This document shows positions 46,847 through 58,176 of a stretch of DNA of 64,000 bases, piece by piece. The stretch lies in the NCBI GenBank assembly GCA_040954595.2, contig CM082577.2, positions 3,348,001-3,412,000 on the forward strand. Direction: 5' to 3'. The stretch's first letter is position 1. Each line of letters opens with the position of its first letter. A model generated the notes under the pieces. The model was not told the origin of the DNA and made no database searches. It saw nothing but the letters and a program-made list of their open reading frames with translations. This stretch comes from Balanoglossus misakiensis (taxonomy: Eukaryota; Hemichordata). The position numbers were made by a program, and so were the translations under genes.

Positions 46847-49800
46847 CTGAAATGTTAAGGTGGAATGAATGAATGTAGATACATTTAGGGACTGGTCAGG
46901 GTTTTTTTCGGCCGGGGGCGGTGGATTCATGGAGGGTCTGCCTGTTTTTGAAATGGGTGACGGGGGTCACCGGGAAGGGGGGTCGTCCACTTTTTCCAAT
47001 TTCAATGGGTGTCAGACTTACCCAGCAGTTGTATGCGCATGTCTGATTGTATTCGGCATTAGACGAGAGATCCGAACCACAATCCTGGCCCTTGCTTTCG
47101 TCACAGACGTAGCACACAATGGTGTCACCTGAAAGAATAAAACGAGACTTATTTTATAAACAGTCACTTTTTTGTATTGCGTGTTGTGATATGACCTGCA
47201 ATGTCCGTGGACGTTCAAAGGTATCACCAACACTGTGAGAAATCTGGAACGTGCAAAACTTGGTGCATGTGGTGAAGGTGACGATTGGTTGTTGGCCACT
47301 GGCGGCGCTGATCAAGCAAATGCTGATATGACTTTACTGACGGATGGAATAAATACACAAAGGGAATGGCGCGTGATTTGCGTAGGGACTGGGTCTAATC
47401 GGGCAGTCGAGGAGGCGAAGATGGTTGAGCTTAAAGACCTTCTGGGTGACATTGTAGCCACAACAGTGTTGTCTTATGTTGATGGGTCACACTGAGGTGC
47501 ATTGGGTGAGAGTGGATGCATATGATAGCGGTTACGGAAATGATAGGTGCTTATATGGTGAAATCAGGGTGGTGCAGACTCTCCCACACACCCCCCCCCC
47601 ACACACACACACATACACCGTCTACTAAAATGCCACATCCTTCGAATATGACTGAAGTAATACCATATACTTAGATGGGAAAGTTCAGTGACCTAGTTTA
47701 GATTTCACTGCGCCACACGCATTGCTGGCTCTATGCTCCTACCATAGCAAATTTTCACAACTTTTGCGGCCTTGTGGTTCAGTCAACCGTTTTTTGTGTG
47801 TGTGCCAGTGTCGTTTTGTCAGCGACTGTACATTCTAGGTCTTTTTTGTGCGCGCACGCGTATGTGTGTGCGCGCATGTGTAATGTCACAGAGACTGTCA
47901 AAAACTTCCAAGACTCTCTGAGGTATTTTTTTTTTTAAATGAGAGAACACACGGTTTAACAGAAATGAAAAACGGTGGTCGTTCAACTGAGTTTAATGAA
48001 TACATTAGTACTTTATTTTCAATTCAAACGTATTTCTTGAATATATTCTGTGCCGCGTGTGGCACCTGGTTTCACAGTACCTACCCACGGTGGCCAGGTC
48101 GTCCGTTGCGGCAGAAGATGTGATATCGGTCGCCTCTGTTGCGTCGGGCGTCGCCGTAGCGGCTGTGTCCGTGGTGAGGGCGGCCGTTGGCGCTGCACTG
48201 CCTGTGGCGCCGGCGGTTGATGCAGCGGCAGTACCACCGGCGGCAGTACTCTTGACGTCACTAGTTACGACAGCAATTGTTGTGACGTCAGCAGTGGTGC
48301 CTGCGGGTGCGGCAGAAGTTGCCCCGGCAGCCGTTGTTACAGCAACTGTTGACGCTCCCGTCTGTGCACGTACTTTCATCACACAGCACACTGAAATAAT
48401 GGAAGACGAAAACAGTCCTCATTTTGGTGACTTTTCCTACATTTTTAAGCGGGTTGAGTTACGCTTATGAAATGAATGGCTTAATACCTGCATGTACATC
48501 AGTATTAGCAGAATACACCCTCAGTACGATACATAAAACCGTCACTTAAAAAAGTTGCCAACAATTATAACAATGCATTTGTGGAATAAAAATGTTCATA
48601 CAACTCTTAGAGTAGCGTGGTTTTAGAAAATAACGAATCGCTGAAAATTCAGGCTTGACGCCCAAGATACGAAGACATGGTCACAAATGATACTCAAGTA
48701 AAACTGTACAGAGAACCACATAGTTGTGAGGGGAGAGTAAGTGTGGCCTCCGTTGAGAAACAACAGCTGTGAACTTTGCGAACCCTTCTCAAGACGTACG
48801 CGTGACGGTGCACCCAGTCATGAAAACAATTCGACCATCTCTTTTCCCGCCAAAATATTTTTACACCATCAAAAAACTATCACTACCACTGTAATAATCC
48901 GATGCTTACCCATGGTGATGGCGATGAGTGAACTTTTGAACGAATTCGTCATGATGGCCGAGCAGGCTGTGTACTAGCTGTGGGCGTAATGAAATATTTG
49001 GTTAGATGGGAGTATATGTGTGAACGTCCATAGTTGACCGGCGGCTCGTCATAGTTTCTTGGTAAACTTTAATACTGTCCATGTTTGCATTATGATTAAA
49101 ACTAATATTTATGGGGAAAAGTGAAACATCTTAATTAGATGCAGGTATGCGACGGTATAATCAGCTATGCAGACATGACTTATTTACGTTGCTGGAGTTC
49201 GATTCTGGTCTACAACTGTAGATGTGATAGAAACTGTAGACATTGACAAACAGATGAACGGACTTGAAGAATGGGAAAGGAAGATGCAGGTTTGAAAGAC
49301 AGAGGAATATTGACAAACGAGGAAGACGGGCCACTTGCGTATTTGCAAAGAACAAACGTATTAATACCAGTTACAGTCTTAGAAGTCTTGTGAAGACAGG
49401 CAGGCAAGCACTGAGGCGGGCAGACAGACATCAGACAGACCATGGGCGTCCATGGCCAGGCAGGCAGGCACGCAAGCAGACGTACTGTAGTCAGTCAGTC
49501 AGTCAGTCAGTCACTAACTCAGTCAGTCAGTCAGTCAGAGGAATGGTACCGTGCTTCAGAATGTAAGAAACGGGTGTGCTCACTGACTCGTCCGACTCCC
49601 AGACACACAGACACAAAAAAATCCAACTGAGCAGAGCTGTGCATTTTAGTTGACGGACGATCAACTTCGAGTAATGTCTTGAATCAAATATTAGTCCCTA
49701 AGCTTAGTGCGATATTTTGCAGCAATACGATTTGGAGAATGGAGAGGAAAACTTTATGTTTCTTACCTTCCAGGCGCGTTGTTGCCAAGTACAAATCCAA

Positions 49801-52800
49801 CGATGATGCTATGTCGTCTGACTGCACTGGGGACCTTGTGGGGGAGCGACGTGTGCGAAGATCTGTCTGGATTTCCTCCCAGATAAACCCTTTAATAAGT
49901 TAATTTCACCATGGCGACGAATAAACAAAGTTTAAGTTGTTTGCGTCCGAAGATTTTGGTGGCTGGAATACCAAGTCCAGCAAACGCCCTGGACACGTCC
50001 GCGGGCTTGGAAAGAAAAAGTTGCGGAAGTGATTCGCCGAAGAACCGGATGTATTATATCGCATTTCCGAGTAGAACAGCCAGACGCGAAACTCAGAAAT
50101 TCGAGTATTTCATTTTACCGAGGTCAATATAAATTTAACTCTAAGAGGTATCACCATAACAGATAGTGTTGGTATCACGTACGGATTTTATGAAACGTGT
50201 GGTGTTACGCAATGGGCGGACTTTGATCTACCTTGCACCGTTATGCGATTATCGTCATGATCATCGTAACGGTGTTGACAGGTAACATATAAACAACATG
50301 TGTCATGCCGCGTTCGAAATCGCCTAGCACCACGACGATAAGGAGAAACACACAGCGCTATCTTTGTGAGAGTTCGAGTTTATTCCACTGCAGTAAAAAA
50401 GTTTCAAATTTCACTGACCCGGTCAGTACAGGAAAGTACGTCAATAAGATCAGAGAGATATATCTGGATGACGTTTTTATGAGAGATAAGCAATGGGTCT
50501 GATTCGCCGAGAAACTCGCTGGCGCCGGGATTTTACTCTAAATGTACTCTTTGCCATATATCCACATCACCATGGGGTGATTGAAATAATTTAACAAACA
50601 CCAACAAGGCTGAAGGACAGTGAAACCACTCGCATTATACCACGAGAGTGCCTTGAACCTGCAGCAAGGGTGAAATACCGGCTGCTATTGAACTGCATTG
50701 AAAGTTTTCGAGGCACTATCATTGCGAACAATCACAGCTCACTCTTCACACTTGTAGCAGATTTTTTTGTGAATGTAGACACAGATGATCGAAAACAGTT
50801 GCTAACAACAAAAACAACAGTAAACACAAACCCCGAGTGTCTTGAAGTGCTGGCCGACTCAGACTTGAGGAGACACTTCTGTTTATGGGTGAGGCTCACT
50901 GGTACATGATTAATTTGAACTGAGAAAATAGTCATCTATCTCTTGCTATTATATGGACCAACAACACTATTACCACCGTGTGTAAAATATTTCAAAGCCT
51001 ACACCACCTATCTGTATTAAAAAGCTTTTTGACACTAAGAAATTGTAAGAGCATTCATTATGGCATAGTTAAGGAAACCAACTGTAAAACTGTATTTTTG
51101 TCATTAATTACAAGACTGGCACCTATTTTAAATTTATCAATTCGTGAATTTATTTTTTGCACGCCCGGGATACTGTAGAAAACTCGACCATATATAATTT
51201 CTGTGGGCAGTGTTTTGTACAGTTACCAGTACAGCTGTGTGCGGGGGATGAATTGATTGTGGATTATGTAACTGTACAAGATAGGAACGGTTGTAAGATC
51301 TTTTCCGATTCATAATAATTAACACCATATAAATATTTTCGTGATTTGATATAATTAGTTAAGGGACTGGCCATTTTTTTTGCCTGACTCAGACGGGTGT
51401 TTCTGGTACGGGTAATCTTTGGACTTCAAGCGAGTTCAGATCAGTTGGGGGTTATCTCAGTCGAAACTTGACACCTAAAGTCGGAGAGGGGTCACTGCGA
51501 TATATCCAAGGCTTAATCCCACCATCAATTTTCTTTTCACTTTGGATGTCAACTCGTATTGCCACGATACCAATGACTGGTATGGTTTGGCTACGTCGTT
51601 ATATTTGTGCCTCGGGTTATATAAAGACGTATTAGTCCCCCCCCCCCCGACAATCGCCAATCACATACATGTATTGTATATAAACACACATGCTAAGTAC
51701 AGTATATCCGATTACTGCGACGGTTTCGTAAAGCTTAGCTTCTGATGTCAGAAACGCAGTAGATTTATTCAAAATATAAACTGGTTGGAATAATTAATAT
51801 ATCAAAATTCCCATGAGTCATCAAGCCACACATCACTATGCCTTATAACATTACAATCAGATTAGTACAATCAACGTAATACTGTGCGTTGTCAAAACGA
51901 CCAAACATTTGTCGCTAACCTTTGAGGGCGCTACATCCCTTAGATGCCCATTTGAGGCAGATATACCGATCTTTCTTCGGCCTCACAACTATATAAGTTT
52001 TCCAATTTTTCTCTGCTATTCAAAGATTTGACATTGACTCTTTAATATGGTAGAGAGCATCAAAAGGATTTATACAATACACGGTCTTAGTGTGTATAGT
52101 CGGGGCACAGCACCTCCAAAACCAGGAGATGAAAGACAATACACGCCAACGAACCATGCTACATACAGAAAACGGAATGAAAAAAACACTGATACAACCC
52201 ATGAGTCTTGACTGCTATTATAAAATTATTAAAATCACAATTCTTTCTGGTGGAAGAAAGTGACGATCGTACTGTATCGTTTTGTGAAGATAAAATTCGA
52301 TGGAAGAATACACTTTTTATGCGGTGGCATGAGTCTCGATATGTCAGAGGAGCACTCCTCAATAAATTGGTAGTACATCTTTGCGGGACTATATAACTAT
52401 TTCCGACGACTTTTTACATTATTTTAGACATTTGATAGCGCTCATCAGTAGAACAATGCGTTCAAACGTCGTTTGAGCTAAATGACGCCTTTTAATAGAA
52501 AATTTCACTTGAGGTAACGGGGAATTATTATTTGGTGATGGTGATGGCGACGGTATATCAGTGGTATTTGCTCGTTCGCTCTCACCAGCGCCTCTTCTTC
52601 ACTGCATGCATCCGACGACCATGATAATTGTACACAGCATCGATACCAACACAAGAGGGCTCCCTCTGCGATGGTCTTGACCGCTCCCAAGATTCTCTGC
52701 GGCACAAACAGACACAAATCAGACACTGATCGTTTACAAGTATCTATCTACATCTATTGATCTATCTATCTATCTAGCTACATGTATCTATATCTAGCTA

Positions 52801-55525
52801 TCTATCATTTATTCATCTATCATTTCATTCAGCCAGCCAGCCAGCCAGCCGTTCAAAGTTCATTCATTCATTCATTCATTCATTCATTCATTCATTCATT
52901 CATTCATTCATTCATTCATTCATTCATTCATTCATTCATTCATTCATTCATTCATTCATTCATTCATTCATCGATTCATCATAAATTCATTCATCCTTTC
53001 GTTTATATATCCATCCATCCATCTATCTATCCATCCATCCTCCATTGGTCCTCCATGCACTTGTATTAACACAATTAAAAATATTTTCTTTCCTGTTTGA
53101 CAAGTTAGACTTCATTTTAATGCATACCCCTTTTCTCTAGCGACACTACCGATCTCTGTCAAATTGTGACATGCATTATTGTTCATGCCGAAAATTCCTC
53201 AAAATTACTTTACCTACACTTCGTTCGATCGTTCGCTAGCTGGCGTCCACCGGACCTCTGCCCTCGTTCTTTTTGCTGTCACCGCTTTTTGTGCCAGTCA
53301 CTGGACGGCGTTTTAGTCGACAACCGGTGGGGGCGACGATCGGTCGGCGTGCCAGAGATGGCCGCCAGTAGCTGCTACCACGATCCGCACGCTCAATTCA
53401 TTTGCCGAGTTGTCAAGATATCGCATATTAAAGCGCTGCGACGCGTACACGATCCAGCTAATTTCAAATGCGTGCTACCGAGTCCAATACATTGGCAATC
53501 AAGCCCAGGTGCGGTGTGGCACACCTGCGTTTCATGCCTGGAATATACGTCACGCAAAAGTGCTTGCGTAATAACATATAACCCAGGGGTACTGAACTAT
53601 GGTCTGGAATGTTCTCACACTCGAAAACGTGCGTTCGTCTGTTTGTCCGTCTGTCGACGAACACTGACGACATTCTTATACCATGTGACTGATAATCGGA
53701 CAGTGCACGTGTTGGTGCCGATTCTGGTGGAGTTTCAGATTTACATAAACATGCTTTTCACGGTGCGGGGTGCGGGGTGCGGTGTTTCGTGCTAAGACCA
53801 CGGGGTCATTTACCTTTGAGAAAGCTTCTTGTAACCTGCCCTGCGGTGGGCGCTGAGATTTACAAATATTACAAGTAAAAATGTTGGACAGACAGCCAAA
53901 TAGAGCACGCGGCGGGCAAGTGAAAACGGGCCGCCATGCACGTACATTACGTCAATAAGCTACATTCATTTTTTTATCGTTGAATATCGTTGCCAGGTTA
54001 CGTGGACTCCACGACTTACCCGCAAACTTCCCGGGGAAGCCAAGGCAAGGTATTTCTATTAAAATGGTGTCGGTGAATCAACCAAAATCTTACGTCTATC
54101 AATTAATCCGTCTTGCTCGGCTATGCTTTCAGTTGACTAACCTGGACTATGTTTTCGTCGAAATCATTCACAAAGCCCATTTTCGATCTCTACTTGCGGT
54201 CAAAGTGACGACTGTGTGAATCATATCGTTCGTTAATCGATCCATCCATCCACCCACACATCTGTCCAGCCAAACAGCCAACCAGCCACAAATACCCACC
54301 TGTCATTACATTCCACCCTCCCACCCACTCATCAATCCATCCATCCATCCATCCACCCTGGCCTGTACCCGGTTTTGGTTCAGAGGTGGTAATCATAGTT
54401 ACACGAATAACAAAGACTAAACACGGGATCAGGAGGTGCCAAGAGAAATTGAATTGATTAATCGTCTACTACATGTACATTTGAATTTCAAACTGTGGGT
54501 GCAAGTGTGCTGTTTACCAGGCATTCTACAAGACAGCGCCTACTAGTACTTAATCCATTGATGAAAACGCCTTACCTGTTGCAGAATCTGCCGTCGAAGT
54601 TGCCGTAGTCGTGGCTGCGGTCGTCGTCGCTGCTGTTGTTGTTATTGCTGTTGTTGTTGTGGCTGCTGCTGTTGTTGTTGCTGTTGCTGTTGCTGTGCTC
54701 ACTACCTGAGTTGCAGTTGAAGGAATTTCGGTTGGTGTGTTGGTGAGCGTCGGCGTGTGCGAAGCTGTAGACTCGGCATCAGTCGATGTCTCCGTATTCG
54801 TCGCATCTGCCGCGGTACCCGTTATTGCGGTGGTTGCCGCCGGTGTTGTCGTGGTGTCGCCGCTAGTGGCGGTGGCGGTGGCTTGCGAGGAAACAGTTGA
54901 CATGGTTGATGTAAGTGCCCCGGCCGTCGCGCCGTCTGTAGTGAACGTTGGTTCCATCGTCGTTACAGCGCCACTGGTTGGGCGGGCCTGGGACGTGCGC
55001 GAAGCCGGGGTCTGTTGCCGCGTGGTGGCTGCTGCAACGGTAGACGCTCCGTCCGTTGCCCACCAGGTTGTTTCCACCGCCGTCGTCACGGAAGCCCGCG
55101 ACGTAGCTGCTGCAGCAGTGGTTGGATTCCCGCTTGTCGTGGCCGCATTGTGGACTGTAGTGTCCGCCGGGGTCGTGGCCTTACCGGTTGGGTCAGCGGC
55201 AGTTGTTGCGGCGGCTGTCGACGGCTGGTCGACGGTGACTACTACAGTGGTAGCAGCCTGACTGGTTGCGTCTGCTGTTGTCACTGTTGGTATGGTACTT
55301 GCGATTGTGGTGGTTTGTACAGAAGTAACAAATATCAGTCCTTGAACGAACGAACGAATTAAAAAGAAAAAAAGAAAAGAAAATATAAGTGCGTAACACA
55401 GGGTTGTTCAAATTTAAGATGCAATTGATTTTGGAATTCCAATTACAAACTGCAACAGATTTTTTCCAGATTATAGGACGTGTATCCCACTTACCAACGA
55501 GAATAATTGATGACATTTTCGTCAT
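46586..55525 (-). CDS. Mucin-like stalk plus Ly6/uPAR three-finger domain, GPI-anchored surface protein, five exons
   Basis: The model joins 55525..55495, 55340..54576, 48390..48085, 47128..47022 and 46846..46586 on the minus strand: 1470 nt, 489 residues. Residues 1 to about 19 form a signal peptide (hydrophobic IILVGLIFV) built across the first junction. Residues 20-367 are a Thr/Ala/Ser-rich stalk suited to dense O-glycosylation. Residues 372-457 form a Ly6/uPAR (three-finger) domain with 12 cysteines, starting CYVC and ending in the hallmark CC-x4-CN. Three N-glycosylation sequons lie at Asn395, 409 and 417. Residues 466-483 are hydrophobic, as in a GPI-anchor signal, although a six-residue polar tail follows, so a membrane helix is also possible. 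The first three introns are phase 1 and the fourth, inside the Ly6 domain, is phase 0; all are GT..AG. Ly6 proteins act at the cell surface in adhesion, receptor modulation or immunity; the specific role here is unknown. The 6.2-kb second intron is the least certain join: exons 3-5 could belong to a separate gene. Confidence 0.78.
46847..47021 (-). other. Intron 4 of the mucin-Ly6 gene
   Basis: A 175-bp GT..AG intron dividing the three-finger domain. Open frames that run through it are intronic read-through. Confidence 0.8.
47022..47128 (-). CDS. Mucin-Ly6 gene exon 4: N-terminal half of the three-finger domain
   Basis: A 107-nt exon with acceptor TTCTTTCAG and donor GTAAGTCTG. It encodes GDTIVCYVCDES through TCAYNCW and contains the first five cysteines of the Ly6 domain (373, 376, 384, 398, 402) and one N-glycosylation sequon. 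A CxxC start is typical of Ly6 first fingers. Confidence 0.85.
47235..47495 (+). CDS. Unrecognised 86-codon open frame inside intron 3, doubtful
   Basis: It lies opposite in strand to the host gene. The product is rich in Gly, Asp, Glu, Val and Leu and has ordinary soluble-protein composition (for example VELKDLLGDIVATTVL). I recognise no family, and no promoter or splice sites define it. It may be a decayed transposon fragment or chance. Confidence 0.15.
   Translation: MRNLERAKLGACGEGDDWLLATGGADQANADMTLLTDGINTQREWRVICVGTGSNRAVEEAKMVELKDLLGDIVATTVLSYVDGSH
47585..47617 (+). repeat. C10 plus (CA)n simple repeat
   Basis: Ten cytosines (47591-47600) flanked by CA dinucleotides. Confidence 0.9.
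48085..48390 (-). CDS. Mucin-Ly6 gene exon 3: second Thr/Ala stalk segment
   Basis: A 306-nt exon in phase 1-1, with acceptor TTATTTCAG and donor GTAGGT at 48084-48079. It opens with VCCVMKVRAQTG, then about 90 Thr/Ala-rich residues. Its phase fits both neighbours, and skipping it would keep the frame. The frame runs on past the donor with non-mucin residues until TAA. The paired cysteines at its start are odd for a stalk. Confidence 0.72.
49394..49538 (+). repeat. GGCA / GACA / (CAGT)n compound microsatellite
   Basis: GGCA and GACA units, then two CAGT runs interrupted by CACTAACT. Confidence 0.9.
51637..51648 (+). repeat. Poly-C tract (12 C)
   Basis: An uninterrupted cytosine run inside intron 2. 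Confidence 0.9.
52740..53044 (+). repeat. Compound microsatellite ATCT, CCAG, (ATTC) about 28 copies, CCAT
   Basis: An ATCT-rich lead is followed by five CCAG units, an almost perfect (CATT)n run from about 52860 to 52971, then CCAT/CTAT units. The frame across it encodes only Ser-Phe-Ile-His repeats and is not a gene. Confidence 0.95.
53166..53795 (+). other. 209-codon open frame, no recognised domain
   Basis: This is the longest open frame outside the two genes. It is on the plus strand inside the inferred intron of a minus-strand gene. Its Cys/His/Arg-rich, irregular composition, the lack of a signal peptide or domain, and the low-complexity end (GAGCGVSC from a GGTGCGGGGTGC repeat) suggest chance. 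Confidence 0.15.
54238..54357 (+). repeat. CCAT/CCAC/CCAG degenerate repeat
   Basis: A stretch of CCAT, CCAC and CCAG units with two short perfect CCAT runs at its ends. Confidence 0.85.
54576..55340 (-). CDS. Mucin-Ly6 gene exon 2: signal peptide end and main Thr/Ala stalk
   Basis: This is a 765-nt exon in phase 1-1. The acceptor follows a very strong pyrimidine tract and ends CAAG. It completes the signal peptide (GLIFVTSVQ) and then encodes about 245 residues dominated by Thr and Ala with Ser, Val and Pro and no cysteine. Two adjacent tryptophans interrupt the stalk at ETTWW. The donor GTAAGG begins at 54575. The plus-strand open frames here (Val/Ala-rich) are shadows of this exon. Confidence 0.82.
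55341..55494 (-). other. Intron 1 of the mucin-Ly6 gene
   Basis: 154 bp, GTAAGT..AG. The minus-strand 3' end is an exceptionally pyrimidine-rich tract, then TTCG repeats and CAAG. Confidence 0.75.
55495..55525 (-). CDS. Mucin-Ly6 gene exon 1: start and first half of signal peptide
   Basis: The 31-nt coding part encodes MTKMSSIILV plus the first base of Gly11. The donor GTAAGTGGG starts at 55494 (phase 1). A second ATG three codons in is an alternative start. A TATA-like box lies about 33 bases upstream of the ATG, so the 5' UTR would be very short. Confidence 0.75.
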
Positions 55526-55557
55526 ACCGTCTCCTTTCCAACGTTGTCGATGGTCAA

Positions 55558-55565
55558 TTTATATA
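55558..55565 (-). promoter_or_regulatory. TATA box of the mucin-Ly6 gene
   Basis: The minus-strand sequence reads CATATATAAATTG. It lies 33-40 bases before the ATG at 55525, which would put transcription start only about 5-10 bases upstream of the ATG. The position and the absence of other upstream exon signals support a core promoter. Confidence 0.45.
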
Positions 55566-58157
55566 TGAATGTAACTTATATCCGTCCACTGAGATAGATG
55601 ACTTCAGAATTTCTAGAAACAAAAAATCACTGTGAGGTTAGAAGGCTGCTGTTGGACAGTCGTTTTCGCTGAAAACGTCAACAATTTTCTGGCTGCCGAT
55701 GGTTTTGCACGGAAGGTCATTCATGAACTATTGAAGACAAGAAAAAAAACGCGGAATTCTGATACACGATAAATGGTAAAGAATTAAGAAATATAAATCA
55801 CGTCGAATTTATATATGTCCATTAGCGGTAAAATGAATGTGAACTAGTCCGATCTATTGCCCACTTTTTTCGCGCGGCCACTGTGATTGGCTAGATCTCA
55901 ACTCTCCATGGTAACTGTGGGCTAAACGCGCATACGTGACCGTATACCTCTTAACTTCTGCATTAGTGTGTGTAGTTCGAACCGCACAGTACACTGACAG
56001 TGAATTTTCGCCCACATGAAGCGATAGTTTCGGCGTTTACTGTAATCCACGGCGCTGCCCGGCAACCAAGGCTGCCACGGAGACAGTGACGCAGACTTCG
56101 AATCAAAACGTCTCGCGTCTCAAGTTGGAAACAAAAGCAGAGAAAGAAACCGACGAAATTCATACCGAATTTTTAAAAGAAGATATCTTCGCCCAGAGCA
56201 AAATCTCTTAGTGGAAGAAGCTCCCACCGATGAGAAAAGTCAAAGCATGTTTAATCCTGTCACCGTGAGGTTTGACAGAGGCATTTGGTGTGAAAAAGTT
56301 GTACTCCGCTGTCCCACGCTGAGGTCAACACAAAGATATTCTGCTGCAGGCATTTGAACTTAACGTGTACTTGTTTTTCTCCCGGCTACATTCCGACAAG
56401 CATACAGAAGTGGTCGCATGTTACACGAATTTCTGTTTTAAGAACATTGCTTTGTCACAAATTAGATCAATCCAGTTTCCCAATAGAATTCGCTCGGTCC
56501 AGTTCAATAAGGAAACCCCCGGCGATGTAATCTTTCCGTGCTCAAATTTCTTGTGGGTCACTATAACGCCAAGCTAGGTTGATCTGAATTAAGCGGTGAT
56601 GGACCGAAAGACGAAGAAGATTATCGATGTCATCGGGTGAATAAATACATGTAAGTACATGTACTTCTTTGATCTTACTCGTTTTATTTTTATTCCTGTC
56701 GATGTGTGGGGAAATGTGGCGGTGGGGGGGGGGGAGATCAAGAGAATTAAAATGCATAATTTATCAAACGAGCGGCACAGGTTGCAAAGAGTGTGTCTCC
56801 AGTCGTTTGGAAAGGTGGATAATATACGGATTGTCGATTTCTTTTAATTGAACAACGGCTTTGGGCATTTTTTCAACTGCGGTGAAATTAATAACCCGGA
56901 GAGACTCTGTCTGAATGGGGATGTCGATTGATGAAAGTTTCACCACTTGGGGACGTCGCGCATCTTCGTTTATGAGTCAAACGGATGGTAATACGACATG
57001 CGTTCTGCGAACTTTTTGAAAGGAAGCGCAGGTGTCAAATTAACAGCGTCTGCTATCACCATGACAACAGTGGTGAACTGCTGTGAGGATCAAGATCTCT
57101 TGTTAGGCCGAAGAATGCTCAGTGTGTTCCACTAACATTAAAATTACAGCATTTTAAGGGTGTTATATTAATATCGAGAAGAAAAAAACTGAATCTCGGG
57201 TCGGTTATTGCCACACGCCCTTCCATAATTATAACACTGCATAGCCAAACGAAATCTCGCAGGGTCTCGTTGCGGCCGTGCGAAGTTCTTAGTTCTCGGG
57301 GCAGTACCCAAAAGAGATCCTGGTTCTTGGAGTGTACACACGTCACTACATCGAAACATCAGTTGCCTGTATTCATCAATAAGTCACGTTTGGGCGTGAT
57401 ATGGTGAACAAGCGCATGGTCGGTCGATTTTGTAGGGAGTTGAAAATGTGTTTATATTTTAACGCGTCCGCCACAAAGTTATTCGATTTAAAGTGTTTAA
57501 TAATTGATTAACCGCGTCACAACTTACGTTTAATGGTCCGTGGCTATCTCAAAAAGCAATATTATTGTTTCTAAAACAGTCGGTTTGTTAGTGTTTTCAT
57601 TTTATCGCGATGCGCGTCAAGGTGATGGATGGATTTGCGTCTATGAAAGGACCACGGGATTCCAGCGAAACGCAACAATGAGAAGGGGAAAAGATGTCCA
57701 ATGCCTATTTAGATTAAACTAATTGCGTTATATCAAGTCAACAGGTGTGTTCAATTATATTAACGAGTGGAATGTTGAAAAAGAATTGCGTCTTGCATTA
57801 CGGATGACTTTTTTTCCAGTTTCATGGCTTCGCCGTTGCTATGGAAGCCAGTCCTAATTCGCAAAACTGATTAACCATAGCCCTACTTTTTCATTCCTTG
57901 ATCAGTTTGCGTATTTTTAGCTTTACGCAAACGAATAGTTGAGGACTTAGCCACGCCTTTTCAACCATATAAGGTCATATGTAAAATCTATTCCTTGAGC
58001 TCCGTCACTGAAAAATTGTGTCGTCATTGGCAACGTCTGTGTCAACAATGAGCAGTGTTACAGTGAACTTGCGCAAACGGCTTGTCGACGTGTTGCGTAT
58101 CACGGCAGCTATAGACTGACACGCGTTCACTTTGAGAATAAAATTATTTTAGCCCAA

Positions 58158-58176
58158 CCCCCCCCCCCCCCCCCCC
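58158..58176 (+). repeat. Poly-C tract (19 C)
   Basis: The longest mononucleotide C run in the window. Confidence 0.95.

Larger units (their letters stand above)
47129..48084 (-). other. Intron 3 of the mucin-Ly6 gene
   Basis: 956 bp. It contains a plus-strand open frame (47235-47495), a C10/CA simple repeat (47585-47617) and alternating GCGC/GTGT sequence near 47851-47880. Confidence 0.65.
48391..54575 (-). other. Intron 2 of the mucin-Ly6 gene (or intergenic DNA)
   Basis: 6185 bp rich in simple repeats: CAGT/GGCA (49394-49538), compound ATCT/ATTC/CCAT (52740-53044) and CCAT/CCAC (54238-54357). A 12-C run lies at 51637-51648. Open frames (209 codons at 53166-53795 plus, others shorter) have no recognisable domain. 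If the join is wrong, this is the intergenic DNA between two genes. Confidence 0.55.

Noticed and set aside
46896-47021. Frame continuing from the Ly6 exon into PIEIGKSGRPP
   Set aside because: This is read-through into intron 4 past a strong GTAAGT donor; splicing to 46846 restores the Ly6 motif.
48057-48470. Plus-strand 137-codon Ala/Val-rich frame
   Set aside because: Antisense shadow of stalk exon 3, running through its splice acceptor.
49185-49215. GAGTTCGATTCTGG resembling a tRNA B box
   Set aside because: No A box at the right distance and no acceptor or anticodon stem could be formed.
52782-53069. Frame encoding Ser-Phe-Ile-His repeats
   Set aside because: It is only the ATTC microsatellite translated; no flanking coding sequence.
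54737-55362. Plus-strand Val/Ala-rich and Cys/Arg-rich frames of 115-174 codons
   Set aside because: They are antisense shadows of the Thr/Ala exon: reversing ACN/GCN codons gives Val/Ala/Cys-rich frames. The minus-strand reading has a signal peptide, good splice sites and matching phases.
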